Assembly (NCBI RefSeq): GCF_000015205.1
Contig: NC_008701.1
Span: 682,001 to 746,000 of the forward strand
Reading direction: 5' to 3'
DNA length: 64,000 nucleotides
Origin: Pyrobaculum islandicum DSM 4184
Lineage (GTDB): Archaea; Thermoproteota; Thermoprotei; Thermoproteales; Thermoproteaceae
In this document: in pieces, positions 1 through 8,464 of the stretch
Numbering within the stretch: position 1 is the first letter of the stretch
Layout: each line of letters opens with the position of its first letter
Translations under genes and position numbers: made by a program
Notes under the pieces: generated by a model
Seen by the model: only the letters and a program-made list of their open reading frames with translations
Told to the model about the DNA's origin: nothing
Database searches by the model: none

Positions 1-101
1 ATTACTAATGTCTTTCTCATGTATTTTCAGCGTAGACTTTGTTTAAAAGCCAAACTCACTACAGGTTAATATGATAGATTGGGCAACCCCCTGGCCCCTT
101 T

Positions 102-126
102 CCCGCCCTAGAGGGCGGGGTTTCTA
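102..126 (+). repeat. TnpB 3'-end-like hairpin module, copy 1
   Basis: An 18-base perfect hairpin at 102-119 (arms CCCGCCCT/AGGGCGGG) is followed by GTTTCTACGG. Read on the + strand it encodes SRPRGRGF, the same type of peptide as the other modules in this window (see 14792). It is probably the leftover 3' end of a TnpB-type gene. Bases 130-250 hold no intact gene, although an open minus-strand stretch here also looks like a TnpB tail. Confidence 0.5.
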
Positions 127-261
127 CGGCCGTTGCCCCTCGTCGAGGGCGGTGGATGTCCCCCGCCAGGGCCATCTTCGAGTTGACCTGCCCAACCGTA
201 TGAGGCACACCTCTAAGTCTTTCTTCACCACTCTGCTATGAGAAATATAAGTTGCCGACCA

Positions 262-284
262 CCCCAAAGGGCGAGACCTTTAAA
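262..284 (+). repeat. TnpB 3'-end-like module, copy 2
   Basis: The sequence reads HPKGRDL and a stop (TAA), matching the ends of the modules at 13603, 14792 and 62054. No recognisable TnpB body lies next to it, so it appears to be a solo end. The hairpin is degraded here. Confidence 0.4.
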
Positions 285-382
285 CGTTTCACTAATGTCC
301 GTGTTGTTTAAAAATGTGCTATATCTATTATGAGCTGTCAATGGGATTCTAAGGTTTTTATACATAAATAGCTAATCTCGCT

Positions 383-1417
383 GTGGAAGTCGTTGATAAA
401 TCCAGATTGCCGTATGTTTATTCAGCAGATGAGTTAATTTCGATGTTTTTAGCCACGTATGAGAAGGAGGAGTCTAGGGGGTCTGTTGTCGAGCCTGCCT
501 TTATAAAGCAGAAAAGACTTGAAATTAGACGTATTGTGTCTTCTGGAAAATCTTTAGCGTCTGTCTTGAGGGGAATAGCTCTTGCTATGCCGTTTCTAGA
601 CAGACTCCACCCCTTCTACAGAGATCTTATTGACGTAGTATTTGGTACACAGACCTATAAACATGCTGTTGCAAAAATAGGCAATGCTCACATGGCTATA
701 AAGGCTATAGCAAGAGAGAGTATAGCAGCTGTACGTGCCGCCTCTGATAAGGGGGGCATATATGCCGCACGGAAGATGTATCGTGCTAGAGTTATAGATC
801 TTATCAACGATTTAAGACCTGAGCTTGACAAATTACGAGAAATTGTACTTTTTCTACGGAAGTTACCCGCCATAGACCCTACGCTGTTCACCATAGTGGT
901 AGCAGGAGCGCCTAACGTTGGAAAAAGTAGTTTTGTTCGTTGTGTCTCTTCTGCAAGGCCTGAAGTAGCTGAGTACCCTTTCACTACAAAGCAGATACAT
1001 GTAGGCCACATTCGCTTAAGGGGAGATATAGTTCAGATTATAGACACGCCAGGTCTCTTAGACAGGCCTTTGAGCGAGCGCAACGTAATTGAGAAACAAG
1101 CCATATTGGCGTTGCGGCATCTTGCAGGTGCAATAATTTTTCTGATTGACCCCACGCCGCATAGCGGCTTCTCAATAGAGATGCAGTTAAATCTCTATCG
1201 CGAAATCACGGCGAATTTCTCGGCCCCCGTAGTGACGGTGGTTAACAAAATAGATATTGCAAACTCTGAGGAGTTAGAGCGGGCGAGGTCGCTATTTACG
1301 CCTATCGGCGAGGTTTCGACAATAAATTGTAGAGGTACTAGCGAGGTCGTTAATTATGTACTCAATAAATTCTACGTACCTATAGCCTTAGAAAAACTAA
1401 AAGCGGCAAGGAGATAA
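383..1417 (+). CDS. NOG1-like GTP-binding protein
   Basis: 344-aa TRAFAC-class GTPase resembling the archaeal/eukaryotic NOG1 family, which binds pre-ribosomal large subunits. The first 165 residues are a helical region with the NOG1-type N-terminal domain. The G domain follows: P-loop GAPNVGKSS at about 175-183, switch threonines in YPFTTK (about 199-203), DTPG at 221-224 and NKID at 288-291. The start is GTG at 383. A TATA-like stretch (tttttatacata) at about 355-366 lies some 22 nt upstream, as expected for a leaderless mRNA. The protein is shorter than eukaryotic NOG1 because the C-terminal extension is missing, as is normal in archaea. The role in ribosome assembly is inferred from the family. 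Confidence 0.85.
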   Translation: MEVVDKSRLPYVYSADELISMFLATYEKEESRGSVVEPAFIKQKRLEIRRIVSSGKSLASVLRGIALAMPFLDRLHPFYRDLIDVVFGTQTYKHAVAKIGNAHMAIKAIARESIAAVRAASDKGGIYAARKMYRARVIDLINDLRPELDKLREIVLFLRKLPAIDPTLFTIVVAGAPNVGKSSFVRCVSSARPEVAEYPFTTKQIHVGHIRLRGDIVQIIDTPGLLDRPLSERNVIEKQAILALRHLAGAIIFLIDPTPHSGFSIEMQLNLYREITANFSAPVVTVVNKIDIANSEELERARSLFTPIGEVSTINCRGTSEVVNYVLNKFYVPIALEKLKAARR

Positions 1418-1419
1418 GC

Positions 1420-2466
1420 TTATCTACTGTAGCCTATGCCATCTACCTCAATTATATATCTTGCCCCTGTCTTCTCTAGTTTAAACTTCACAGGGAGGAA
1501 CTGTTCTACGATATACATATTTGTCTGTAGGTGCAGTGTCGCCTCTGAGGTAGACATCTTGCTTCTGCCCTCTGCCAGAGCCATATAAACAACGGCCATG
1601 TCGGCCATATGCGGATCTAGAGAGACGCCGGTTTTTAATACAGCGGCAAGTCTCTCCGCCGCCTCCCGACCAACCTCCTCTGCAGGTTTACCCCTCTCTC
1701 CCAGGGCGTCTCCGCCAACAACATTTCCAATGTCTGATTCAGCCCAGAGCACTATGCCGCTACCAGGGCCCAGCCCGTCGCTTCTCGTTTCGACCTCTAC
1801 CTCTGCCACGTAGCCCAGCTTAGCTAACGTCTCTTTAGCCGCTTTGGCCTGTCTCTCTGCGACATGAGTAGGAAGATTTACAGCGTGCGAGATGCCTGAA
1901 ATCTTTACCAATCTGCCAAACTCAACATAGTGCACGGCTCTCAGTTTTTTAATAGGCTCGACATAGACTATGACTCTACCCCCGCCTCTCGGGTAGTGCC
2001 CTCTTCTCACGAGCTCTATAGCTATTTTTGCACCAAAGAGAGAGAGCACCTTTACAAATACATACCTCATGTAGTCTATAGGCGGGGCCCATGCCACGTC
2101 TGTACCGCCGGTGATGACTAACTTAGTGGGGCAGGGGGCGTAGAGGAGGATGGGGGCTAGGGTTTGTATCACGAGAGAGATGCTGCCGGCCGTCCCAATG
2201 TCTATGTTGAACGTGCCACATTTCAGCGTCTTTGGCTTGAAGTAGAGCCTCGTGGATCCCTTGGCGGCGCCTTCTATATCAGCGTCTGTCAGCAGTGCGG
2301 CGGCTGACACGCCGGTGAGGTGTTGAGGTTGGAGACCCGGGTTGGTCCTCTTGGCTCTTATGTTGATTATCTCAACGGGCTTGCCTAATAGTGCAGACAA
2401 CGCGATAGAGGTTCTAAGTATCTGCCCGCCCCCCTCTCCATATGAGCCATCTATTTTGACAATCAC
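1420..2466 (-). CDS. rtcA: RNA 3'-terminal phosphate cyclase
   Basis: 348-aa RtcA family enzyme, which converts RNA 3'-phosphate ends to 2',3'-cyclic phosphates using ATP through a covalent His-AMP. The N-terminus carries the family hallmark [14 protein letters not shown] at residues 6-19. Further conserved blocks are [10 protein letters not shown] (about 40-49) and [10 protein letters not shown]-like [10 protein letters not shown] (about 154-163), and the C-terminal HLQTNMY block contains the histidine that is adenylylated in the family. Length is typical (about 340 aa). Start is GTG at 2466, divergent from the proteasome gene with 56 bp between the two start codons. It ends 2 bp after the NOG1-like gene, in convergent orientation. 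Confidence 0.93.
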
Positions 2467-2522
2467 AGAGCCTTCGTATAGATCTGTTTATAATGTTTAT
2501 ATAGAGGAGGTATGGATCTGCC

Positions 2523-3134
2523 ATGGGCGAGGAGGTTCAAATTGGCGCAACTGCCGTCGGAATTAAAGCAAAAGACGGCGTTGTTCTAGCGGCTGAGAAG
2601 AGGGTGTCGTATGGCTTCTATACGTTAAGCTCTGCGGGAAAGAAAGTATTTATCATAAATGATAAACTTGCTATTGCCTCTGCCGGCATTATAGCCGACA
2701 TGCAGACGTTGGCAAGGATTTTAAAACTCAACGTCATGTCATATGAGCTTGAGGTGAGAAAGAAACCCACCGTACGAGCTATGGCAAAACTTCTCTCAAT
2801 TATTATGTTTAGCCGCCGTCTTTTACCATTCTATGCAGAAGTACTTGTGGGAGGCGTGGACGAGGAAGGCCCCCATTTAATTGTTATGGATCCCTTGGGG
2901 AGTCTTATCGAAGATAACTACGCCGCGCTTGGCACTGGGGCTAAACTTGCAGTGTCTCTGTTAGACGCCACATACCGGCCTGATATATCTCTTCAAGAAG
3001 CTAAAAAGCTGGCGGTACAAGCAATTAAGGCGGCTATTGAGAGAGATCCCGTGTCCGGCGGCGGCATAGACCTAGCTGTTGTAGATAACAACGGCGCAAG
3101 AGAAGAAGAAGTAAAAATACAGATGGTTATTTAG
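2523..3134 (+). CDS. psmB: Proteasome beta subunit, apparently lacking canonical Thr1
   Basis: 203-aa 20S proteasome beta-type (Ntn hydrolase fold) subunit with a very short N-terminal extension. The conserved [17 protein letters not shown] block (residues 11-27) and a Lys corresponding to Lys33 (GKK, about 40-41) are present. Counting back four residues from Gly13, as in the TTxxG start of active subunits, puts Ala9 where the nucleophile Thr1 should be; Thr10 aligns with position 2. Crenarchaea usually encode two beta subunits, one catalytic and one thought to be structural, so this is probably the non-catalytic type (inference). A TATA box (ttatata, about 2495-2501) and a GGAGGT-like sequence (2506-2511) precede the ATG. 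It ends 1 bp before etfA, convergent. Confidence 0.9.
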
Positions 3135-3135
3135 A

Positions 3136-4038
3136 TTACTTCGCTTTTAGTTTTGAAATTTTATTTATCAATATGGGGACTATCTTGTAGAGGTCTTCTA
3201 CTACTCCGTAGTCTGCGTTTTGGAATATAGGCGCCGACGGGTCGTTATTTATTGCTGCTATAATTCTGCTGTCTAATATCCCAGCTATGTGCTGTGGTTG
3301 GCCAGATATTCCAATTGCCAGATATAACTTAGGTTTAACCTTCTTCCCGGAGAGGCCAACCCAGTGCTCCTCTGGCAACCATTTTAGGTCTGCTGCGATA
3401 GGACGGGAACAACCTACTTGCCCCCCGAGCACCTTAGCAAGTTCAAACGCCATCTGGAGATCTTCCTTCTTCTTAAATCCTCTGCCTACAGACACTATGA
3501 TCTCGGCCTCTTCTAATTTTACGGCGCCTCTGGGCTTTTCCTCTACAGAGAGTATCTTAACCTTTGGCGCTATCGCGACCTCTTCTACTCTCTCTACTAT
3601 GCTCTGGACAGTAGGGGGCTCGCCTTGGAATCTCCCAAGGGCTATAGAGACGACAGCAGGAAGTTGCGCCTCTACCGTAGCCACCGCCTTATTGCCAAAG
3701 ACGTATCTCTCCGCTTTTATAACTCCGCCCTCAGCTCTCAAAGACAACACATCAGTTAAAAACTCGGCGCCGAGTCTTTGTGCAATTAAGCCTCCGACAG
3801 TTCTGGCGTTTTTTGTAGATGGCAACATAACGAGGTCATGCCCTGGGAAGGCTTTGATAACAGCCTCAGCTACGGCGTCTGGCGACTTGGGGTCTATCTC
3901 AGCCACTAGGATTCTGTGTGCCTTTCCAGCTAATGCTTCTGCCTCTTTCTGACTGAATACTAAAGCGGTGATCTCGCCACCTAATGTAGATGCGGCATAG
4001 AGAAGCTCTTTATTTGGATATACGACAAGTGTTTTCAT
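3136..4038 (-). CDS. etfA: Electron transfer flavoprotein alpha subunit
   Basis: 300-aa FixB/EtfA. It passes electrons from acyl-CoA or other flavin dehydrogenases to a membrane quinone reductase, bound to EtfB. The C-terminal half shows the FAD-binding segment of the family: VSVGRGFKKKED (about 183-194), GCSRPIAADLKWLP (about 209-222), GISGQPQHIAG (about 243-253) and NNDPSAPIFQNADYG (about 264-278). The start ATG overlaps the etfB stop by 4 bp (ATGA), so the two are translationally coupled in one operon. A dehydrogenase partner is not adjacent. Confidence 0.93.
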   Translation of the reverse strand: MKTLVVYPNKELLYAASTLGGEITALVFSQKEAEALAGKAHRILVAEIDPKSPDAVAEAVIKAFPGHDLVMLPSTKNARTVGGLIAQRLGAEFLTDVLSLRAEGGVIKAERYVFGNKAVATVEAQLPAVVSIALGRFQGEPPTVQSIVERVEEVAIAPKVKILSVEEKPRGAVKLEEAEIIVSVGRGFKKKEDLQMAFELAKVLGGQVGCSRPIAADLKWLPEEHWVGLSGKKVKPKLYLAIGISGQPQHIAGILDSRIIAAINNDPSAPIFQNADYGVVEDLYKIVPILINKISKLKAK

Positions 4039-4805
4039 ATTACTCCCTCCTGGCGTAAGTATTGTATAAGCTTTTCTGCCTTCTCCTCTGGAGTGCCATC
4101 TTTAATAATAATCTTTTTCCTCTGTATGACAAGTGGTCTGTAAGACGCTGAAATTTTCGGAGTAATATCAATTCCTAAGTCGGCAAGCGTTAATTTATTA
4201 ATCGGCTTCTTCATAGCAGCTCTGATAGCTAGAAGCGTTGGTATCCTCGGCTGATTTATCTCCCTTGTTACAGATACCACGACAGGTAACGGCGCTTCTA
4301 CCACCTCTACATGGTCTTCTAAGTCTCTCTTTGCCACTACTCTGCCGCCTTCTATCTTAAGCTCTCTTACATATGTCACTACAGGCCAACCCAACTCCGC
4401 CGCTACTCTCGCCGGAATTTGGCCAGTAAAGTTGTCTACGGTGGCCTCGCCCGCTAATACAATATCTGCACCAACTTTCTTTATCACAGCAGCTATGGCC
4501 TTAGCGGTAGCAGTGTGGCTAGCGTTTAGTAGTTTCTCGTCTACAACTAGGTAGACTTCATCTAAGCCCATTGCAAGAGCCTCTCTCAAGACGTTTTCTG
4601 CTTCCTGTATTTTTTTCTGTAGGGGGCCCCATTTTACTACGGTGACACCATATGCTTTATCTTGGCCTTTGAGTTTGACGGCTTCTTCAATAGCGTTCCT
4701 ATCTATATCGCTTATCTTAAATGGCGTCTCTTCTATTACAACAGTATCTCTAACTCTCAGCTGGCCGGTGTCTAACGCCGTTTTGACTAACACGGCAACT
4801 TTCAT
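4035..4805 (-). CDS. etfB: Electron transfer flavoprotein beta subunit
   Basis: 256-aa FixA/EtfB, the partner of EtfA. The N-terminus (KVAVLVKTALDT) and the nucleotide-binding core with AGEATVDNFTGQIPARVA (about 118-135) are typical of the family. It is the first gene of the etfB-etfA operon. A TATA-like tttaaaaac lies at about 4826-4834, some 25 nt before the ATG at 4805, consistent with a leaderless transcript. The 198-bp gap to the next gene (4806-5003) holds this promoter and no gene that I can see. Confidence 0.92.
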   Translation of the reverse strand: MKVAVLVKTALDTGQLRVRDTVVIEETPFKISDIDRNAIEEAVKLKGQDKAYGVTVVKWGPLQKKIQEAENVLREALAMGLDEVYLVVDEKLLNASHTATAKAIAAVIKKVGADIVLAGEATVDNFTGQIPARVAAELGWPVVTYVRELKIEGGRVVAKRDLEDHVEVVEAPLPVVVSVTREINQPRIPTLLAIRAAMKKPINKLTLADLGIDITPKISASYRPLVIQRKKIIIKDGTPEEKAEKLIQYLRQEGVI

Positions 4806-5003
4806 AAGGCAGTTAATTCCACTTGTTTTTAAATTGTGACTTAAGCTATGTAACTAACCTCTTTCTTCAATTGGCACAATATCTAAGCCCTACTTGTCCC
4901 ATATATCTCTTGGTGGGTCTTATGAAGCAGTCTAGTCACTTGTATAACAACCCCAGAGATCGCAAAAACAAGCATAGTATACTTCTAACGCGACTTTTAC
5001 AAA

Positions 5004-6065
5004 TTAGGGTGTGGGCGCTATGCCTGCCACCTTAGGATACGGCCTGGCCTCCCAGACGGCTCTCAGTCCACATATATACCTGGTAAATCTCTCAACGCCT
5101 ATTCCGAAGCCGGCCGTCTTAAGTGGGTAGAGCTCCTTGAGCATCTGAAGAAACCACTCGTACTTCCTGGGGTCCTCCCCGCCCTCTCTTATCCTCGCCA
5201 TGACACGCTTCGGCTCGTACTCCCTCTCAGCGCCGCTTATCGCCTCGCCAAAGCCCTCGGGATATAACATGTCAAAGTCGCGCAGAACCCCGGGTCTCTG
5301 CGGATCCTCCCGGTCGTAGAAGCCCCTGCTCCCCCTGGGGTAGTCGTAAACGAAGAAGGGCTGGGCGTGTAGGCCAGACATGAGCTTCTCGCACTCCCAT
5401 GTCAGCTCCGACCTGGGGTCATTTCTACAGCCGTAGGAGTTGACTATCTTGATCGCTTCGCTGTGGGGGTACCGCTTGAAGGGCGGCTTGAACTCGGGAA
5501 GGCTCCTGCCGAGGACGTCCTCGAGCTGCTTGCCATACTCCTCCCTGACCCTCTTCACCACATAGGCCACGAGGCCCTCCGCCAACTCCATGGCCTGTCC
5601 GTAGTCCGCGCCGTACATCTCTATATCCACCTGGAAGAACTCCACTAGGTGGCGGCCTGTGTAGATGCTGTCGGGGGGCTCGAGCCTCAGGTTGGGGCTC
5701 ACGAAGTATATCTTGCCTAGAGAGGCCGCCATGTACTGCTTGTAGAGGATGGCCGAGGACATGACCTTGTACTCATGGCCGTAGAAGTCAATAGACGCTT
5801 GCTTAGCGCCGCGGATGCCGGGATCTGTCACAGGGCCCACGATTGGAGGCAGAACCTCCACAAAGCCCCTTCCGTCTAAGTACTCCCGAATCGCTTTGAC
5901 AATAGCCGCCTGCACCCTGAAGACCAACTTGTACTTCTCCGACTGGGCCCACCGCCAGGAATATCGAAGCCATTCCTCGACGGTCTTTCTGTACGTTTCT
6001 CTGTCGGCTACCAATTTTTCAAATTCTAACACAGCCGGGTGGTATCTAGGTTCTTTGTAATCCAT
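5004..6065 (-). CDS. AspRS/AsnRS-like class II catalytic core; probable archaeal asparagine synthetase
   Basis: 353 aa with a class II aminoacyl-tRNA synthetase core of the AspRS/AsnRS subgroup but no N-terminal OB-fold anticodon-binding domain: the protein begins directly before the catalytic domain. A motif 2-like segment is LRLEPPDSIYTGRHLVEFF (about 126-144), and motif 3 is GFGIGVERF near residue 323. Archaeal paralogues lacking the tRNA-binding domain act as ATP-dependent asparagine synthetases that make free Asn from Asp and ammonia, so that role is the best inference. A truncated AsnRS cannot be excluded. Most of the gene (about 5030-5870) is clearly more GC-rich than neighbouring genes, while the first 60 codons are not. 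Confidence 0.8.
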   Translation of the reverse strand: MDYKEPRYHPAVLEFEKLVADRETYRKTVEEWLRYSWRWAQSEKYKLVFRVQAAIVKAIREYLDGRGFVEVLPPIVGPVTDPGIRGAKQASIDFYGHEYKVMSSAILYKQYMAASLGKIYFVSPNLRLEPPDSIYTGRHLVEFFQVDIEMYGADYGQAMELAEGLVAYVVKRVREEYGKQLEDVLGRSLPEFKPPFKRYPHSEAIKIVNSYGCRNDPRSELTWECEKLMSGLHAQPFFVYDYPRGSRGFYDREDPQRPGVLRDFDMLYPEGFGEAISGAEREYEPKRVMARIREGGEDPRKYEWFLQMLKELYPLKTAGFGIGVERFTRYICGLRAVWEARPYPKVAGIAPTP

Positions 6066-6255
6066 AAGGCGCAGTAAGAATCAGTACTTGACAATATCTC
6101 GTACAACATACCTTCATGCCTGGGTTTTCTAAGTCTATATAACATAAAACTCCCTGGTAAATTGTTAATTTATTCATTGAAAACCTCGATTTCTCTGCAC
6201 TATGTGCCAGCAGCTCTGGGTATGTATATTTAAATTCTTGCCTATAACGTTCTCT

Positions 6256-6528
6256 ATGGAGCTTGCTGTTGTTTCTGTACTAGGAGCCGACAGAGTGGGC
6301 ATCGTAGCAGGGATTGCGAGTGTTTTAGCACGCCACAACGTCAATATAATCGACATCTCCCAGACGGTGGTGAGAGACATCTTCTCTATGGTAATGGTGG
6401 TAGACATGTCTAAGGCGGATATCGATATTGCCCAGCTCAGGAAGGAGCTCGAGGAAGAGGGGAGGAGGCTCGGGGTGATGGTGGGGGTCTATCACATTGA
6501 CGTGTTTAGGTACATGCAGAGGATATGA
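6256..6528 (+). CDS. ACT domain protein, UPF0237 family
   Basis: 90 aa, almost entirely one ACT domain (MELAVVSVLGADRVGIVAG at 1-19; HNVNIIDISQTV at about 28-39). ACT domains bind amino acids or other small ligands. The frame is open from 6202, but ATG 6256 fits the family start and the usual 90-residue length. It overlaps the next gene by 4 bp (ATGA). This ACT protein plus UPF0210 protein pair is conserved in many bacteria and archaea, suggesting that the small protein regulates the large one. Codon use changes from A/T-rich to GC-rich at about 6430, inside this gene. Confidence 0.85.
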   Translation: MELAVVSVLGADRVGIVAGIASVLARHNVNIIDISQTVVRDIFSMVMVVDMSKADIDIAQLRKELEEEGRRLGVMVGVYHIDVFRYMQRI

Positions 6529-7871
6529 GGTTCGATCCTTCGGAGATCGGCGAGGTCCTCGAGATGCTCCTATTCCGCGAGCTGGATATCCGCGCCGTCA
6601 CGCTCAGCGTAAACACGCTACCGGCCATACGGCCCACCGTGGGAGATACCCTGGCGGCGCTGGAGGAGACGCTGGAGCCCCTCTTGAAGAGGCTTAGACC
6701 TGCGGTGGAGCGGGTGGCCTCTAGACTCGGCGTGAAGATCGTCACAGTGCGGCTCGCCGTGTCGCCCATCTCCATAATGCTGGAGCCCATCGGGAAGGCG
6801 GAGGCCGCCGTGGAGATAGCGAAGCACCTAGACGGTCTGGCGGAGAAACACGGCGTAGACATGGTGGGAGGCTTCTCAGCCTTTGTACACGCCGGCGTCT
6901 CAAGGGGAGACGCCGCCCTCATGGAGGCCCTCCCCGAGGCGCTGAACTCCACGAGGAGGCTCGCCGGCTTCCTCAACGTGGCCTCCACCGCCACCGGGGT
7001 GAACATGGACGCGGTTAGAGCCGCCGCCGAGGCGGTCCTCAAGATGGAGCCCCACGCCGCGGCGCGGTTCGCCGCAACCGCCAACATGCCTGAGGACGTC
7101 CCCTTCATGCCCGGCGCCTACCACGGTCTCGGCCTCCCAGACGCGGTGGTGAACATAGCGGTTAGCGGCCCCGGCGTCATAGAGGCGGTGGTGCGGAACA
7201 TGCCCAACGCCGACGTGAGAACTCTACACGACGCCATCAAGAGAGCCGCCTTCAAGATCACGCGCCTCGGCGAGCTCGTGGGGCGGGAGGTGGCCAAAGA
7301 GCTGGGGGTCCCCTTCGGCTCGGTAGACCTCAGCGTGGCCCCCTCCCCCAAGGTGGGAGACTCCGTAGCCGCCATACTAGAGGCGGTGGGCCTCCCCAGG
7401 GTGGGCGCGCCGGGAACCCTCTTCGCCCTCGCCCTCTTCGTAGACGCCGTCAAGAAGGGCGGTGCCATGGCCACCTCCACCATAGGCGGCCTCAGCGGGG
7501 CCTTTATCCCAGTGAGCGAAGACGTCGTCATGGCCGAAGCCGCCAGAGAGGGAGCCCTCACCTTCGATACCCTCAAGTCCACCCTCGCCGTCTGCAATAC
7601 CGGCATAGACATGGCAGGCATACCCGGCGATGCGCCGCCAGACGCCGTGGCGGCCCTGATAGCAGACGTCATGGCCGTGGCGGTAGCCCTAGACAAGGCG
7701 CTTGGAGTCAGGCTTGTCCCAATCCCCGGCGCGAAGCCGGGAGACGTCTACGACCTAGGCGGCCTCTACGGCAGAGTAGTGGTGATGGACCTGGGGAAAT
7801 ACAGAGACATCCCCCTCGCCAGAAGAAAAGGAACCGCCCCGCCGGCCGTAGAAAGGCTCAAAAAAGGCTAG
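6525..7871 (+). CDS. UPF0210 (DUF711) family protein
   Basis: 448 aa, full length for the family. Recognisable segments include NTLPAIRPTVGDTL near residues 30-43, GGFSAFVHAG (about 115-124) and the C-terminal GDAPPDAVAALIADV block (about 366-380). The family has a glycyl-radical-enzyme-like barrel fold but no established reaction, so I give no function. It is co-transcribed with the ACT protein just upstream (4-bp overlap). The gene is much more GC-rich than the window average. It ends convergently with the frameshifted gene at 7868. Confidence 0.85.
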   Translation: MRFDPSEIGEVLEMLLFRELDIRAVTLSVNTLPAIRPTVGDTLAALEETLEPLLKRLRPAVERVASRLGVKIVTVRLAVSPISIMLEPIGKAEAAVEIAKHLDGLAEKHGVDMVGGFSAFVHAGVSRGDAALMEALPEALNSTRRLAGFLNVASTATGVNMDAVRAAAEAVLKMEPHAAARFAATANMPEDVPFMPGAYHGLGLPDAVVNIAVSGPGVIEAVVRNMPNADVRTLHDAIKRAAFKITRLGELVGREVAKELGVPFGSVDLSVAPSPKVGDSVAAILEAVGLPRVGAPGTLFALALFVDAVKKGGAMATSTIGGLSGAFIPVSEDVVMAEAAREGALTFDTLKSTLAVCNTGIDMAGIPGDAPPDAVAALIADVMAVAVALDKALGVRLVPIPGAKPGDVYDLGGLYGRVVVMDLGKYRDIPLARRKGTAPPAVERLKKG

Positions 7872-8464
7872 TGGGTTTCGATATACAGACCGGCTGGTAC
7901 CCCATACTGACACGAGCCAGAGCTGTACTTGAACTTGCTTGTGGCTATGTACACATATTCGCGGACGTTATAATCATTGGGGACGCCCGGGTGGTCTCCG
8001 TAGTTTGTTACCCAGCCGTCTATATAGATGAATGGCCCGCTGGCGCTTAACGAGACGTCGAAGCCGCTTAATAGCACGCGGCAAGCTGTGCTAGCCGTGC
8101 CGCGGGTGATAGCCCCGCATGCGGCATCTGACAGTATAGCGCCGACTGGCAACCCCACTTCAAAATCTGCCCCACAGGTGTCAAATGTCCTGAATATGTC
8201 TGCGAACTCTGCCGTCTCGCCCGGAGATAAGAAAGTATCTACGAGAGCCCCGCTTGTGGTGCCAACAAGAGTCAGCGTATTTCCGTCGAAAAACCTCGAC
8301 ATGATCTCTGAGGGATAGCTATATTCAAAGCCGCCATCGAGGTACTTAGATGACCCTAGATAGTACGTCCGCACCTCCGAGACGTAGTTTGTTATCTTAT
8401 CGCCGAGATATTCACACCCCATAATGGCGGCACAATAGTATACTTGATAGCCCTCAGAGACCAC
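7868..8464 (-). CDS. 3' part of a frameshifted secreted/membrane protein
   Basis: 198 codons that continue the protein encoded at 8392-9393 in another frame. There is no promoter, and the first residues (VVSEGYQVYYCAAIMGC) look like internal sequence. It is rich in Tyr, Ser and Thr and has six cysteines, typical of an exported, disulfide-bonded protein. One added G in the G4 run (plus-strand CCCC, 8469-8472) would join the two frames into one protein of about 510 aa. No family was recognised. Treat it with the next feature as one broken or frameshift-decoded gene. Confidence 0.6.
   Translation of the reverse strand: MVSEGYQVYYCAAIMGCEYLGDKITNYVSEVRTYYLGSSKYLDGGFEYSYPSEIMSRFFDGNTLTLVGTTSGALVDTFLSPGETAEFADIFRTFDTCGADFEVGLPVGAILSDAACGAITRGTASTACRVLLSGFDVSLSASGPFIYIDGWVTNYGDHPGVPNDYNVREYVYIATSKFKYSSGSCQYGVPAGLYIETH

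Noticed and set aside
6506-7696. Several long minus-strand ORFs opposite the UPF0210 gene
   Set aside because: They arise from high GC content at third positions of the real gene; low-complexity Ala/Ser/Arg composition and no promoter.
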